Shown: positions 9,734 through 18,972, counted from the stretch's first letter. The stretch: 64,000 bases of DNA from Duganella sp. 1411 (GCF_017833525.1 NZ_JAFICD010000001.1:186001-250000), one strand, 5' to 3'. Notes: generated by a model from the letters alone, not told the origin. A program made the numbers and translations.

Positions 9734-10585
9734 CTATCTCTTTTGCGGCCGTGCGTTCCAGTTTTTTACTGCGCGGCTCGCGGTTGTGGGTGAAATTTTG
9801 AAGTGATGCGCTATCTCTTTGAATGAATAGGCGTTGCTGGCGTAAGCGTGCGCCATTGCTTCGTCGCGGTTGGCGTGCTGGTCTTGGTAGGCCTGCAGCG
9901 ATAGTGCCTGAGTCCCCCGTTGGGAGCGCGATATCCCGCTCATGTCCGGTGCCGGATGGGTTACTTTTACGCGTTCGATGAAGTTGTCGTCGCCCAGCAG
10001 CAGCTGATTCCTGGTGCCGGATAGGGGACTCGCGACGCCGACGCCATCGAGTACAAACTGCCTGTATGCCGACACCGCGCTGGCGTGCTCGTCGCCGAAT
10101 TTTTTCAAGGTGAAGGTCGTGTCCAGCCAACTAGGCGGAGGCGCGCTGCCCAAGGTGAGTTGATAGCTGCTCCAGGGCCAATGCGCCGCGTCGGCAACCA
10201 GCTTGGCGCGCACCGGATTGAGCACGATGTATCGCGCTAACTCCAGCAGGTAGCTCTCCTTCTGGACCAGAATCGCATGGTATCGTCCCTGGAAAACGTG
10301 GCCCACCAGATCGTGGCGACGGTTGAAATATTGCGCGTAAACACCGTTCAGCTGCCGCATCCCGTCCGACAAATTGCCGTCGATAGTTTCCAAAAGAAGG
10401 TGGTAGTGGTTGGTCATCTGGCAAAAAGCATGGACCACGTAGTTTGCTTGCGCGCAGACATCTGCCAGCGTTTGCAGCCACACCGCACGGTCGGTGTCGT
10501 CCAGATAAATATTCACTTTACGATCGCCTCGCGAGGTGATGTGGTAAAGCGCGCCTGGGTATTCGATTCTGAGGGGCCGGTTCAT
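9734..10585 (-). CDS. REP-associated tyrosine transposase (RAYT, IS200-like Y1 HUH family)
   Basis: A 283-aa Y1 single-strand transposase. The N-terminus MNRPLRIEYPGALYHITSRG is characteristic of RAYTs; the HUH motif is in QMTNHYHLLLE near residue 65-75; GHVFQGRYHAILVQ and the likely catalytic tyrosine in KESYLLELARYIVLNPVRAKL (around residue 115) follow; the C-terminus has a helix-turn-helix (SFKEIAHHFKISPTTASRAV). The start at 10585 fits the family N-terminus, since upstream in-frame codons would read into the flanking repeat. RAYTs are domesticated relatives of IS200/IS605 enzymes that act on REP hairpins. All expected motifs are intact, so it may be active. Confidence 0.92.
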   Translation of the reverse strand: MNRPLRIEYPGALYHITSRGDRKVNIYLDDTDRAVWLQTLADVCAQANYVVHAFCQMTNHYHLLLETIDGNLSDGMRQLNGVYAQYFNRRHDLVGHVFQGRYHAILVQKESYLLELARYIVLNPVRAKLVADAAHWPWSSYQLTLGSAPPPSWLDTTFTLKKFGDEHASAVSAYRQFVLDGVGVASPLSGTRNQLLLGDDNFIERVKVTHPAPDMSGISRSQRGTQALSLQAYQDQHANRDEAMAHAYASNAYSFKEIAHHFKISPTTASRAVKNWNARPQKR

Positions 10586-10891
10586 TTTGTGACGATAGCC
10601 AGACCTCCGCCGCCGCGTTTGCGACGGATCAGTTACCCAGCGATTTTTCAGCATTCCGGCCCGCGCGCCCGCGATAGCGATGAGCCCGTGTAGAAATGGT
10701 GGACCTGACCCCGGAGTGCGTAGGACAAAGATGACATTTTGCAATGTTCATAACCTACATTGGACTACAAGGTGGTCCTATACCGACGAGTTAGCCCTGT
10801 GGCTATAGTGTCATCAACGGTGCAGCAAATTGGCCACCGCGATCCACACGACATCATTCGAAGGATCAACAAGACACTTGAGGCAGATACC
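10586..10891. other. Intergenic region between RAYT gene and Crp/Fnr regulator
   Basis: About 306 nt without a convincing gene. It contains the right RAYT repeat (10686-10717) and, after it, the likely promoter region of the downstream regulator. No -35/-10 pair stands out and no clear operator palindrome was found. Confidence 0.5.
10686..10717. repeat. Right 32-bp inverted repeat flanking the RAYT gene
   Basis: Begins CCGTGTAGAAATGG and ends ACCCCGGAGT; exact reverse complement of 9692-9723. Confidence 0.9.
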
Positions 10892-11662
10892 ATGAACGCT
10901 TTCGATACCACTTCCGCAACTCGCTCCATCAACGTTGGCGCCGCTCCGCAACCGATCAGCCTGATCGGCGCGCAACAGAACGATTTGCTGCGCGCGCTGT
11001 CGCGTGACGATCTGCTGGCCCTGTTCAGCGATCTGGAATTGGTTGCGTTGCCGGCGGGTAAGCACCTGTTCGATTATGGCGACAAGGTCGAGTACACCTA
11101 CTTCCCGACCAACGCCATCGTGTCGCTGCAGTACGTGATGGAGGACGGAGCGACCACCGAGATCGCCGTCGTCGGCCGCGAGGGCGTGGTCGGCGTGGCG
11201 CTGTATCCGACCGAGCGCGCCAGCTATTCGGCCGTCGTCGAGGCCGATGGCTATGGCTATCGCCTGCGCACCGAAACCCTGCGCGAAGCGTTCTATGCCG
11301 GCGGTCCGCTGGCCCAGCAACTGATGCGCTACACCAGCGCCATGTTCGCCCAGTTGGCGCAAAGCGTGGCCGGCAGCCGCCACACCAGCATCGAGCAGAA
11401 GCTGTGCCGCTGGTTGCTCGAACGCCTGGACCGCTCGATGACCAGCGAACTCAAAGTGACGCAGGAAATGATCGCCAATATGCTGGGCGTGCGCCGCGAA
11501 AGCGTGACGGGCGCGGCAGGCAAGCTGTCCGAAGAGGGTTTGATCACGTACCGTCGCGGCTGCGTGACGGTGCTGGATCGGGCGGGAATGGAACGCCGCG
11601 CCGGAAGCTGCTACCAGGCAAGCCGCAACAAGGCGGCGCAGGTCGAACAGCGGGCGGCGTGA
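10892..11662 (+). CDS. Crp/Fnr-family transcriptional regulator
   Basis: A 256-aa regulator with an N-terminal cyclic-nucleotide-binding-like beta-barrel (about 40-150; LPAGKHLFDYGDKVEYTYF, EIAVVGREGVVGVAL) and a C-terminal winged helix (about 175-235; KVTQEMIANMLGVRRESVTG, then KLSEEGLITYRRG). It lacks the N-terminal cysteine set of Fnr and the arginine-serine phosphate cassette expected of a cAMP receptor, so the ligand is unknown. Proteins of this shape are common as orphan regulators in Burkholderiales. The start MNAFDTTS at 10892 follows GAGGCAG; an in-frame ATG 132 nt upstream gives no homologous-looking sequence. It is a single-gene unit. Confidence 0.88.
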   Translation: MNAFDTTSATRSINVGAAPQPISLIGAQQNDLLRALSRDDLLALFSDLELVALPAGKHLFDYGDKVEYTYFPTNAIVSLQYVMEDGATTEIAVVGREGVVGVALYPTERASYSAVVEADGYGYRLRTETLREAFYAGGPLAQQLMRYTSAMFAQLAQSVAGSRHTSIEQKLCRWLLERLDRSMTSELKVTQEMIANMLGVRRESVTGAAGKLSEEGLITYRRGCVTVLDRAGMERRAGSCYQASRNKAAQVEQRAA

Positions 11663-11678
11663 AACAAGGTGTGATTAA

Positions 11679-11906
11679 TTAGTGCAGGACGCGGGAGGCG
11701 GGCGGATTCACCAGGAATCCGCTGAACTCCACCCGCGCGACAGGACGGGCGGCCAAGTGATCGAGCTTGCGCTGCACCAACTTATGCCAGGCGCTGGCCC
11801 AACGGGCGGCCAGTTGCGACTCCTCGGCCGAACGCGCGTACAGCGTTCTTTCCACAGCGATTTTCTGTCTGTTCAGGGCGCGGGTGGCGGAGGTCAGAGT
11901 AGTCAT
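11679..11906 (-). CDS. Small hypothetical protein, 75 aa
   Basis: Not recognised. Basic, helical-looking protein (TRALNRQKIAVERTLYARSA, then HKLVQRKLDHLAARP) with no signal peptide or membrane segment. It lies convergent to the Crp/Fnr-type gene, with a 16-nt gap between stop codons. No clear ribosome binding site precedes either the ATG at 11906 or the upstream ATG at 11927. An overlapping frame on the other strand (11682-12026) is less protein-like. A real gene is plausible but not proven. Confidence 0.42.
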   Translation of the reverse strand: MTTLTSATRALNRQKIAVERTLYARSAEESQLAARWASAWHKLVQRKLDHLAARPVARVEFSGFLVNPPASRVLH

Positions 11907-12067
11907 GGCGGTATGTCTTACGGGCAAGTGGTTGAGAAGTTCGCAAGCTTATTTTGCCGCGCTCGCCGCTTTTTGAATGTGCGCCAGTTCACCCATAACG
12001 CCGAGAAAACGAACTCTGCCGTGTAAAATACGCGCACTGTTGCGTTTTCACCTCTTCTTTCCTCCTT

Positions 12068-13516
12068 ATGTGGTCATCCAATCTTTCTAAAAATGCATTA
12101 GCCGGTCTGACCACGTCCTTTGCTTTAGTTCCAGAATGCATCGCTTTCGCGCTGGTTGCCCACCTCAATCCGCTGACCGGGCTGTATGGCGCCTTCTTTA
12201 TTTGTACGTTGACGGCCGTTTTCGGCGGCCGCCCCGGCATGATTTCCGGCGCGGCCGGTTCGATGGCGGTCGTCATCGTCGCGCTGGTGGCCCAGCACGG
12301 CCTGCAATATTTCCTGGCCACGGTTGTCTTGAGCGGGCTGATCATGTTGCTGTTCGGCGTCCTCAGGATGGGGAAACTGGTCAGCATGGTGCCGCATCCG
12401 GTGATGCTGGGCTTCGTCAACGGCCTGGCGATCGTCATCGCCTGGTCGCAATTGCAGCATTTCAAGGCCGACGGCCGGTGGCTGCACGGCGCGCAGTTGG
12501 CCTGGATGTGCGGCCTGGTGGCGCTGACGATGCTGATCGTCTATTTCCTTCCCCGCTTGACCAAGGCGGTGCCGCCGGCGCTGGTGGCGATCGTCGGTGT
12601 CGGCCTGCTGTCGGAGGGCTTGCACCTGCCGGCGCGCACGCTGGGCGACATGGCGCAAATCGCCGGCGGCCTGCCGGTGTTTCAAATTCCCGCTTTGCCG
12701 ATGACGATGGAGACGCTGCACATCGTGCTGCCGTACGCCTTGCTGATGGCGGTCGTGGGCCTGCTGGAAACCCTGCTCACCTTTAATCTGACCGACGAGA
12801 TCACCGAAACCCGGGGTTTGCCGAACCGCGAATGCGTGGCGCTCGGCGCCGCCAACGTCGTCTCCGGCCTGTTCGGCGGCATGGGCGGCTGCGCGATGAT
12901 CGGACAGACCATGATCAATCTGAGCTCCGGCGGCCGCACGCGCGTTTCCGGCGCCGTCAGCGGCATCATGATTTTATTGTTTATATTGTTTTTGTCGCCG
13001 CTGATCGAGCGGATTCCGCTGGCCGCGCTGGTCGGCGTGATGTTCGTCGTGGCGCAGCAGACGTTCGCCTGGGGCTCGCTGCGCGTGCTGGGCAAGGTGC
13101 CCCGGCATGACGCGCTGTTGATCGTGGTCGTCACCTGCATCACCGTCGCGACCGACCTGGCGGTGGCGGTGCTGTGCGGGATCGTCATCGCCGCGCTCAG
13201 TTTCGCCTGGCGCCATGCGCGTGAAATCCGCGCCGACGTGGCCGAGGGCGCCGACGGCGTCAAAACCTATACGCCGCACGGCACCTTGTTCTTCGCCTCG
13301 ATCGCGCATTTCAACGATTTGTTCGATCCGCCGGGCGATCCGCAAAAAGTGGTGCTCGATTGCCGCTATCTGCGCCTGGCGGACCACTCGGCGGTGGTGG
13401 CGGTGTCCACGCTCCACGAGCGCTATGCCAAGGCCGGCAAGGCGCTGGAAGTCCAGCACCTGTCGAAGCGATGCGAATTGCTGCTGCATCGCGCCGGCGT
13501 GGTGGTTACCGCCTGA
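12068..13516 (+). CDS. SulP/SLC26-family anion transporter with STAS domain
   Basis: A 482-aa inner-membrane transporter of sulfate, bicarbonate or similar anions. The start of the family fold is seen in LAGLTTSFALVPECIAFALV and NPLTGLYGAFFICTLTAVFGG; many membrane helices fill residues 10-390; GAANVVSGLFGGMGGCAMIGQT is the conserved SulP region near 255-280; a short STAS domain covers the last ~90 residues (FFASIAHFNDLF, KVVLDCRYLRLADHSAV). The short total length and STAS resemble the BicA-like/SulP subgroup, so bicarbonate is a possible substrate, but this is uncertain. The ATG at 12068 is preceded by TTTCCTCCTT, which is not a Shine-Dalgarno sequence. The stop is 1 nt from the convergent gene's stop. 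Confidence 0.9.
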   Translation: MWSSNLSKNALAGLTTSFALVPECIAFALVAHLNPLTGLYGAFFICTLTAVFGGRPGMISGAAGSMAVVIVALVAQHGLQYFLATVVLSGLIMLLFGVLRMGKLVSMVPHPVMLGFVNGLAIVIAWSQLQHFKADGRWLHGAQLAWMCGLVALTMLIVYFLPRLTKAVPPALVAIVGVGLLSEGLHLPARTLGDMAQIAGGLPVFQIPALPMTMETLHIVLPYALLMAVVGLLETLLTFNLTDEITETRGLPNRECVALGAANVVSGLFGGMGGCAMIGQTMINLSSGGRTRVSGAVSGIMILLFILFLSPLIERIPLAALVGVMFVVAQQTFAWGSLRVLGKVPRHDALLIVVVTCITVATDLAVAVLCGIVIAALSFAWRHAREIRADVAEGADGVKTYTPHGTLFFASIAHFNDLFDPPGDPQKVVLDCRYLRLADHSAVVAVSTLHERYAKAGKALEVQHLSKRCELLLHRAGVVVTA

Positions 13517-13517
13517 A

Positions 13518-15860
13518 TCAGTAGAAGTAGGGCGTCTTGCCCGCCCATTCGCTTTTGCCATAACGTTTGTGCAGCAGCGTGAAGGCGCGCTTGGACAGCG
13601 ACTTGGCGTCGTCGTCCAGGCAGCCGCCGCGCGTCGACTGCACCACCACATGCAGCAGCCATGGCAGGTCCGGGTCGTTCGGCGCCTTCACCGCCCGCTG
13701 CATCACATGCTCGCCGAGGAAGCCGGTGGCGGTTTTCAGGGCGCCCAATTGCGCCAGCTCCTTGTCACGCGCGGCGACATCGCCGGTTTGCGGCATGGCC
13801 GGCGCCTTTTCCAGCTTGACGTCCTCCGAGTATTCCGCTCCCGCCTTGGCTGGCATCTTGCACCACATGCTGGCGGTGGCGTCATCGGCCGGCTGCAGCG
13901 AAATGTCGCCCGGGACGTAGGCGCCTGCCATCGGCGTCAGATTGTAGCGGGTGGCGTTGAGCATCATCCAGTGGCGTTTTTCCTGCGCGTCGGGCAGCGC
14001 GCGGTACTTGCGCATCACCGGCGCCAGTATCGTCGAATTTTGCTCGACCTGCTGCGCGGCCTTGACCGCTTCGTCGCCCTGGCCGAGCAGGTCGAAACGC
14101 ATCCATGCGGCCACGCCGATGCGCGCGCGTAGTATTTGTGGCAGGCGGGTGTCGGCGCCCAGCGCGTACAGGTCGGCCGCCGCCAGTCCCGAATTGAGCC
14201 AGCGTTGGCCGTCCGCCGCCAGCGTTTCGGGCTTGAGCGGCGCGGCTTTGGCCTGCTCGCCGGTGTCGGCGTCGTATTCGTTGTTCTCCTTGCGCATCAG
14301 GTACGCGGCGGCTTCCGTCGGCGTGGCGGCGATGGAAAAGCGCTCCTGCAGAAACAGGTTGCGCGCGCTGGTCGATTCGCGGTTGGACAGCGCCGCCTCG
14401 CTGATCGCGCGGGCTTTTTCCGGCTGTTGGCTCAAGCGGTAGTGGCGCGCCAGCGCCAGCCGCAGCGTGGCATATTCCGGCGCCTCCGGCTGGACCTGCA
14501 GCATGGCCTTCTCCAGCTCCGGCGTCAGGGTCGTCGACAACATGGCGACGGCCATCAGCCACACGCGGGCCTGCGGCGCGTTACCCTTTTTGAGATGGCG
14601 CGCCCATTGATCGGCGGCGTGCGCGCGTTCCGCCGCGCAGGTCGGCGCGGCGCCGGCATCGACGCACTGCACGCTCAGTATCCAGTCGACGAAACCGTAG
14701 GCGGCGCGCAGCGCGACGCGGTCGTCTTTCTGGCCCGGCTGCGGCGCTTGCAGCAATTGATCCGCCAGTACCGCCCAGTCGCCCAGGTGGTCGTCGACGT
14801 ACGGATCGGCGCGCGCATCGTCCAGCAGTTTGCTCAGGTGCGCGAATTGCGTCTCCGGCGTCAGGCGCGCCAGCATCGAACGCCCGATGACGCGGCTGTC
14901 CTCGTGGCGCTCCTTCAGTGCGGGGTCGGCGACGATGCGGTCGATGCTGGCCTGGATCGCGGCCATTTTCCGCTGGTCCGACGCTTGGCGCAGCGCGGCG
15001 GCGGCCGGCGTTTCCGGTTTCGCCTCCTGTTGCGCCTTCCAGCGCTCCTCGTCCGTGCCCGGAACAAACAGCGCGGCGCGCGCCTGCGAGCGCAGGCTCA
15101 GATAGGCGCCCCACGGTTGCATCGGGTGCTTGTCGGTGGCGCCGATCTTGGCGAACAGCGAGTCGCTGAGCGCATAGTTCTGGCTGTAGAACGCGGCCGA
15201 CGCCAGCTGGTACTCGCGCAGTTGGCGCCAGTACAGCGCTTCGGTCGCCGGCAGCATTGCCGGTGGCGCGACGACCGGCTTCGGCTGGCCGTAACCGCGG
15301 CGCTGCGCTTCCGGATCGTCGCCGCAGGCCTTGAACACTTGCCGCTGCGCCGACACCCAGTCGGCAAGGCGGGCCGGCGTCGCGTCGGCGCGCTTGACCA
15401 GCGCCGTCAACGTGGTGGTGGCGAAGGTGTAGCTGGCGCCGGGGCAGTTCAGATAGCTTTCGAGCACCAGATCCTTGTCCCTGGGTGGCGACATCTCGCG
15501 CTTGAGCCCCACGGCCACCGCGTCGCGCCAGGCGACATACACTTCCCGTCCCGGCGCGCTGCCGGTCCAGCCGCCCTGGCGCAGCGCGAGCAGGTCGGCC
15601 AGGCCCCCTTTCGGATTGGGCGCCGACTTCAATCCGGCCGGGCCGAGGACGACGTCGCGCCAGGCGGTGTACAGGTAGGCCCGTTCGTAGCTGGGCAGCA
15701 CCACGCCGAGGGCGCCGGCCTGATAGCGGTCGACGGCGATGTCGCTGCTATTGCGTTTGACGTAGCTGTCGCGCGGCACGTCGCTGCTGGCGACCGCGTG
15801 GGACCCGGCGAGCAACGCGGCGGCGGCGAGGATGAAACGGGGTATGGAGCGCAATATCAT
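13518..15860 (-). CDS. Secreted 780-aa helical-repeat protein of unknown function
   Basis: Function not recognised. A signal peptide (ILAAAALLAGSHAVASS) is followed by about 750 mostly helical residues rich in Ala, Leu, Arg and Trp, with TPR-like stretches (YATLRLALARHYRLSQQPEK, ALYWRQLREYQLASAAF). Isolated cysteines (YLNCPGASY, FKACGDD, SVQCVDAGAAPTCAAE, GGCLDDD) suggest disulfides in the periplasm. The start at 15860 overlaps the stop of the upstream DUF3142 gene as ATGA, implying translational coupling and a shared task. A scaffold or cell-envelope assembly role is possible but not supported further. Confidence 0.8.
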   Translation of the reverse strand: MILRSIPRFILAAAALLAGSHAVASSDVPRDSYVKRNSSDIAVDRYQAGALGVVLPSYERAYLYTAWRDVVLGPAGLKSAPNPKGGLADLLALRQGGWTGSAPGREVYVAWRDAVAVGLKREMSPPRDKDLVLESYLNCPGASYTFATTTLTALVKRADATPARLADWVSAQRQVFKACGDDPEAQRRGYGQPKPVVAPPAMLPATEALYWRQLREYQLASAAFYSQNYALSDSLFAKIGATDKHPMQPWGAYLSLRSQARAALFVPGTDEERWKAQQEAKPETPAAAALRQASDQRKMAAIQASIDRIVADPALKERHEDSRVIGRSMLARLTPETQFAHLSKLLDDARADPYVDDHLGDWAVLADQLLQAPQPGQKDDRVALRAAYGFVDWILSVQCVDAGAAPTCAAERAHAADQWARHLKKGNAPQARVWLMAVAMLSTTLTPELEKAMLQVQPEAPEYATLRLALARHYRLSQQPEKARAISEAALSNRESTSARNLFLQERFSIAATPTEAAAYLMRKENNEYDADTGEQAKAAPLKPETLAADGQRWLNSGLAAADLYALGADTRLPQILRARIGVAAWMRFDLLGQGDEAVKAAQQVEQNSTILAPVMRKYRALPDAQEKRHWMMLNATRYNLTPMAGAYVPGDISLQPADDATASMWCKMPAKAGAEYSEDVKLEKAPAMPQTGDVAARDKELAQLGALKTATGFLGEHVMQRAVKAPNDPDLPWLLHVVVQSTRGGCLDDDAKSLSKRAFTLLHKRYGKSEWAGKTPYFY

Positions 15861-16600
15861 GGTGAGGCCTTGGGTTGTGGAGAGCTGGCCGTCGCGCCGC
15901 GCTTCCATGCGTAGCGGTCGAACCAGTAGGTTTTGCGATAACGTTCATGCACCTGCGGCGCGAACGGCTCCTGCGGCGAGAAGCCGGCGCTGCCGGCGCG
16001 GCAACTGGCGTGCAGCGTGGCCGGCGATTGTTCGATGATGGCGCGCAGGGGCGCGTTGTCCCGGCCCATGCGGAAGAACATCGGCACCACTTCGTCGGCG
16101 GCCAGGCCGTCGAGCCATGCGGGGGAGCGGCACCACCAGGCCAGCGCGGTCACGCTCAGCTTGACGTCGGGCGGCAGCTGTGCGCGCACCTGGCGCACCA
16201 GCGAGCGATAGAATTCGCGCTGCGACGGTTTGGCCTCCATGTCGAGCTGCACCCAGCCCGAGGTGCTGGCGCCGGCCGCTTCCAGCATGGCGCGCACAAT
16301 CATCGCGCGGCGCGATTCGATGTCGATCGGGGGATTGACGGTGCTCACTTCAACGTGCAGCACCGGCGTGACGCGCGTCGAGGCGGGCATCGCGGGCCAG
16401 CGCTGGCGCGGGCGGGTGAGGGCGGTGTCGCCGGAGAGCAGGATGTGACGTTGCAGGACGGCCGCTTCCGGCGTCGACCACGCCGGCAGGCGCGCCCCGT
16501 CCCAGAGCCAGGCCACGGCCGGCGCGGCGTCGGCGGCGCCGGCATGGCATAGCAGCGCGGCTAGCGCCAGAAGCAGCGGGGAGAGCGATTTGCGTGTCAT
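15857..16600 (-). CDS. DUF3142-family secreted protein
   Basis: A 247-aa protein with signal peptide (LLLALAALLCHAGAADA). The mature part starts VAWLWDGARLP and contains VTPVLHVEVSTVNPPID, GWVQLDMEAKPSQREFYRSL, VKLSVTALAWWCRSPAWLDG and VVPMFFRMG, the pattern of the DUF3142 family, which looks like a TIM-barrel hydrolase-type fold (QLDMEA holds acidic residues at a strand end). Enzymatic activity is not established. The start MTRKSLSPL at 16600 immediately precedes the signal peptide. The gene is coupled to the 780-aa secreted protein by an ATGA overlap, so the products probably act together in the periplasm. Confidence 0.78.
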   Translation of the reverse strand: MTRKSLSPLLLALAALLCHAGAADAAPAVAWLWDGARLPAWSTPEAAVLQRHILLSGDTALTRPRQRWPAMPASTRVTPVLHVEVSTVNPPIDIESRRAMIVRAMLEAAGASTSGWVQLDMEAKPSQREFYRSLVRQVRAQLPPDVKLSVTALAWWCRSPAWLDGLAADEVVPMFFRMGRDNAPLRAIIEQSPATLHASCRAGSAGFSPQEPFAPQVHERYRKTYWFDRYAWKRGATASSPQPKASP

Positions 16601-16712
16601 TCGGTTGAGCGTTGGGTTGGATGGACCGCCGGGGCGGCCCACACTGACTACGCTTCACCGGGCGTCTTCAGGTTGCTGAAAACGCCATTTTACACAAATG
16701 TTATTTGATTTA

Positions 16713-18152
16713 CTACTTGGCCTCGAGCGCGTTGATGGCCGCAGCGACGCCCGCGCCGTAGGCCGGATCGGCCTGCGTGCAGTTGTAGATATGGCGTTCC
16801 TGCACCGGCTTCGAGACGCCGTGGATGGCCCGCGCCGTGTTCTCGAACAGCAGTTGCTTCTTCTCGTCCGTCAGCAGGCGGAACAGGTTGCCGGGCTGCG
16901 AGTAGTAGTCGGCGTCGACCCGGTGGTCCCAGTGCGCGGCCGCGCCCTCGATCGACAGCGGCGGTTCGGCGAACTGCGGTTGCTGCAGCCATTCGCCACG
17001 GCTGTTCGGCTCATACGAGGTGCCGGCGCCGTGGTTGCCGTCGGTGCGCATGGCGCCGTCGCGGTGATAGCTGTGGAACGGGCATTTCGGCGCGTTGACC
17101 GGGATCGCGTGGTGGTTCACGCCCAAGCGGTAGCGCGCCGCGTCGCCGTACGAGAACAGGCGCGATTGCAGCATCTTGTCCGGCGAGAAGCTGATCCCCG
17201 GGACCACGTTGGCCGGCGAGAAGGCCGACTGCTCGACGTCGGCGAAGTAGTTTTCGGCGTTGCGGTTCAATTCCAGGACGCCGACATCGATCAGCGGGTA
17301 ATCCTTGTGCGGCCAGACCTTGGTCAGGTCGAACGGGTTGTATGGCACCTTGGAGGCGTCGGCTTCCGGCATGATCTGCACCGCCAGTTTCCAGCGCGGG
17401 AAGTCGCCGTTTTCGATGGCGTCGAACAGGTCGCGCTGCGAGCTTTCGCGGTCCACCGCGACCACCGCCGCCGCCTCGGCGTCGCTGAAGTTGGCGATGC
17501 CCTGCTGGCAGACGAAGTGGAATTTGACCCAGAAGCGCTGGTTGTCAGGGCTGATGAAGCTGAACGTGTGGCTGCCGAAACCGTGCATGTGGCGGTAGCC
17601 CTTGGGGATGCCGCGATCGCTCATGACGATGGTGATCTGGTGCAGCGCCTCCGGCAGCAGCGTCCAGAAGTCCCAGTTGTTCTCGGCGCTGCGCAGATTG
17701 GTCTTGGGGTCGCGCTTGACGACGTGGTTCAGGTCCGGGAACTTGAGCGGATCGCGGAAGAAGAACACCGGCGTGTTGTTGCCGACCACGTCCCAGTTGC
17801 CTTGCTCGGTGTAGAACTTGACGGCGAAGCCGCGGATATCGCGTTCGGCGTCGGCCGCGCCGCGCTCACCGGCGACGGTGGAAAAGCGCATGAAGATCTC
17901 GGTCTTCTTGCCGATCTCCGAGAACAGCGCCGCCCGCGTGTATTGCGTGATGTCGTGGGTGACGGTGAAGGTGCCGAAGGCGCCCGAGCCCTTGGCGTGC
18001 ATGCGGCGCTCGGGGATCACTTCGCGCGCGAAGTGGGCCAGCTTCTCGAGGTGCCAGACGTCCTGCAGCAGCACCGGGCCGTGCGGACCGGCGGTCTGGG
18101 TGTTCTGGTTGTCGACGACCGGCGCGCCCGCCGCAGTGGTAAGGTTTTTCAT
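16713..18152 (-). CDS. katA: Haem catalase (clade 3, small subunit)
   Basis: A 479-aa monofunctional catalase that disproportionates H2O2. The active-site His is in [16 protein letters not shown] near residue 50, catalytic Asn in [14 protein letters not shown] near 125, and the proximal haem Tyr in [14 protein letters not shown] near 335. Length and lack of a flavodoxin-like C-terminal domain mark the small-subunit class. No signal peptide, so cytoplasmic. The start at 18152 is preceded by AAGGACGT. It is flanked by the OmpA-like lipoprotein gene upstream and the DUF3142 gene downstream, both in the same direction, but the OmpA-like gene has its own terminator. OxyR control would be expected; I saw no definite site. 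Confidence 0.95.
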   Translation of the reverse strand: MKNLTTAAGAPVVDNQNTQTAGPHGPVLLQDVWHLEKLAHFAREVIPERRMHAKGSGAFGTFTVTHDITQYTRAALFSEIGKKTEIFMRFSTVAGERGAADAERDIRGFAVKFYTEQGNWDVVGNNTPVFFFRDPLKFPDLNHVVKRDPKTNLRSAENNWDFWTLLPEALHQITIVMSDRGIPKGYRHMHGFGSHTFSFISPDNQRFWVKFHFVCQQGIANFSDAEAAAVVAVDRESSQRDLFDAIENGDFPRWKLAVQIMPEADASKVPYNPFDLTKVWPHKDYPLIDVGVLELNRNAENYFADVEQSAFSPANVVPGISFSPDKMLQSRLFSYGDAARYRLGVNHHAIPVNAPKCPFHSYHRDGAMRTDGNHGAGTSYEPNSRGEWLQQPQFAEPPLSIEGAAAHWDHRVDADYYSQPGNLFRLLTDEKKQLLFENTARAIHGVSKPVQERHIYNCTQADPAYGAGVAAAINALEAK

Positions 18153-18245
18153 GTACGTCCTTCAGCAAATGAAGATAAATGGAAACTTCCAGCATAACCA
18201 AGGCGTTGCTTTTGCGCAGCTCTCTTTAGGGAGAGCCCAAAACAA

Positions 18246-18273
18246 AAACGCCCGACTGTTGAGTCGGGCGTTT
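18246..18273 (-). terminator. Rho-independent terminator of the OmpA-like gene
   Basis: Perfect 12-bp stem AAACGCCCGACT / AGTCGGGCGTTT with a 4-nt loop; read on the minus strand it is followed by a T-rich run (TTTTTGTTTT). It lies 53 nt after the OmpA-like gene stop. Confidence 0.9.
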
Positions 18274-18325
18274 AGGGTACTAATATGACTGCCGCGTTGA
18301 ACAGCGGCAATTCATATTCATCATA

Positions 18326-18859
18326 TTACTTGCTTGGGTAGGCCAGGTCGGCGCGGCGGTTCTGGGCGCGGGCGGCGTCGTCGGTACCGGCGGCTTTTGG
18401 CTTCTCTTTACCGAAGCTGACGGCTTCCATCTGGCTGTCCTTCACGCCTTGCGATTTCAGCGCGGTGATGACGGCCTGGGCGCGCTTCTGGCCCAGGGCC
18501 AGGTTGTACTCGGCGCTGCCCTGGTCATCGGTGTTGCCTTCGACTTTGATCGAAATGTTAGGGTTCGCGGCCAGGAACTTGCCGTGGTCGGCGATCACCG
18601 CGTCGAATTCCGGCTTGACGGTGTACTTGTCGAAGTCGAAGTAGACGCTACGGTTTTTGTAGATCGAGCTGTTCGGGTCCAGGTAGGCTGGCAGCGCGGC
18701 GGCGGCCGGTGCGGCCACTGGCGCTGGCGCGGCAGGAGCCGGTGCCGGGGCGGCGGCGACTGGTGCCGGGGCCGGAGCGACGACAGGAGCTGGGGTGGAG
18801 CAGGCGCTCAGCAGGGCTACGGTGCAGGCTGCCAGCAGGATGTTGGTTTTTACGTTCAT
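18326..18859 (-). CDS. OmpA-family lipoprotein (Pal-like)
   Basis: A 177-aa outer-membrane lipoprotein. The lipobox LLSAC gives an acylated Cys at about residue 20; then an Ala/Pro/Val-rich linker (about 22-55) and a C-terminal OmpA peptidoglycan-binding domain (about 65-175) with SVYFDFDKYTVKPEFD, NISIKVEGNTDDQGSAEYN and ALGQKRAQAVITALKSQGV; the diaminopimelate-contacting Asp and Arg are present (EGNTDD; AQNRRADLAY). The AP-rich linker differs from classical Pal. No tol genes are adjacent. The start is preceded by GGGAG. It is a single-gene unit with a strong terminator. Confidence 0.92.
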   Translation of the reverse strand: MNVKTNILLAACTVALLSACSTPAPVVAPAPAPVAAAPAPAPAAPAPVAAPAAAALPAYLDPNSSIYKNRSVYFDFDKYTVKPEFDAVIADHGKFLAANPNISIKVEGNTDDQGSAEYNLALGQKRAQAVITALKSQGVKDSQMEAVSFGKEKPKAAGTDDAARAQNRRADLAYPSK

Positions 18860-18972
18860 CGAAATACTCCCGAATTGTATTTTGTTATTGACACATTGGT
18901 GTAGTGAGGCTGTTCAGCCAGCCGCGAGCGGTATTATATAAGTATTTTTCTACTAGAAATTGGCTCAATGCA

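Larger units (their letters stand above)
9692..10717 (-). mobile_element. RAYT element bounded by 32-bp inverted repeats (1026 bp)
   Basis: Perfect 32-bp inverted repeats enclose a single REP-associated tyrosine transposase gene. Outside the repeats the flanks diverge at once, so the repeats mark either element ends or a REP pair generated by the enzyme. No target-site duplication is visible (left flank ends GCA, right flank begins GCG), which fits single-strand Y1 transposition. Confidence 0.7.

Noticed and set aside
9692-10717. Complete IS200/IS605 insertion sequence with accessory TnpB
   Set aside because: Only the Y1 transposase gene is present, with the RAYT-type N-terminus and a C-terminal HTH; no tnpB remnant lies nearby.
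12055-12070. Possible wrong start of the SulP gene because CCTCCTT, not a Shine-Dalgarno sequence, precedes the ATG
   Set aside because: The reading from this ATG begins exactly at the conserved SulP N-terminus, and no later ATG would keep the first helices; the start is kept.
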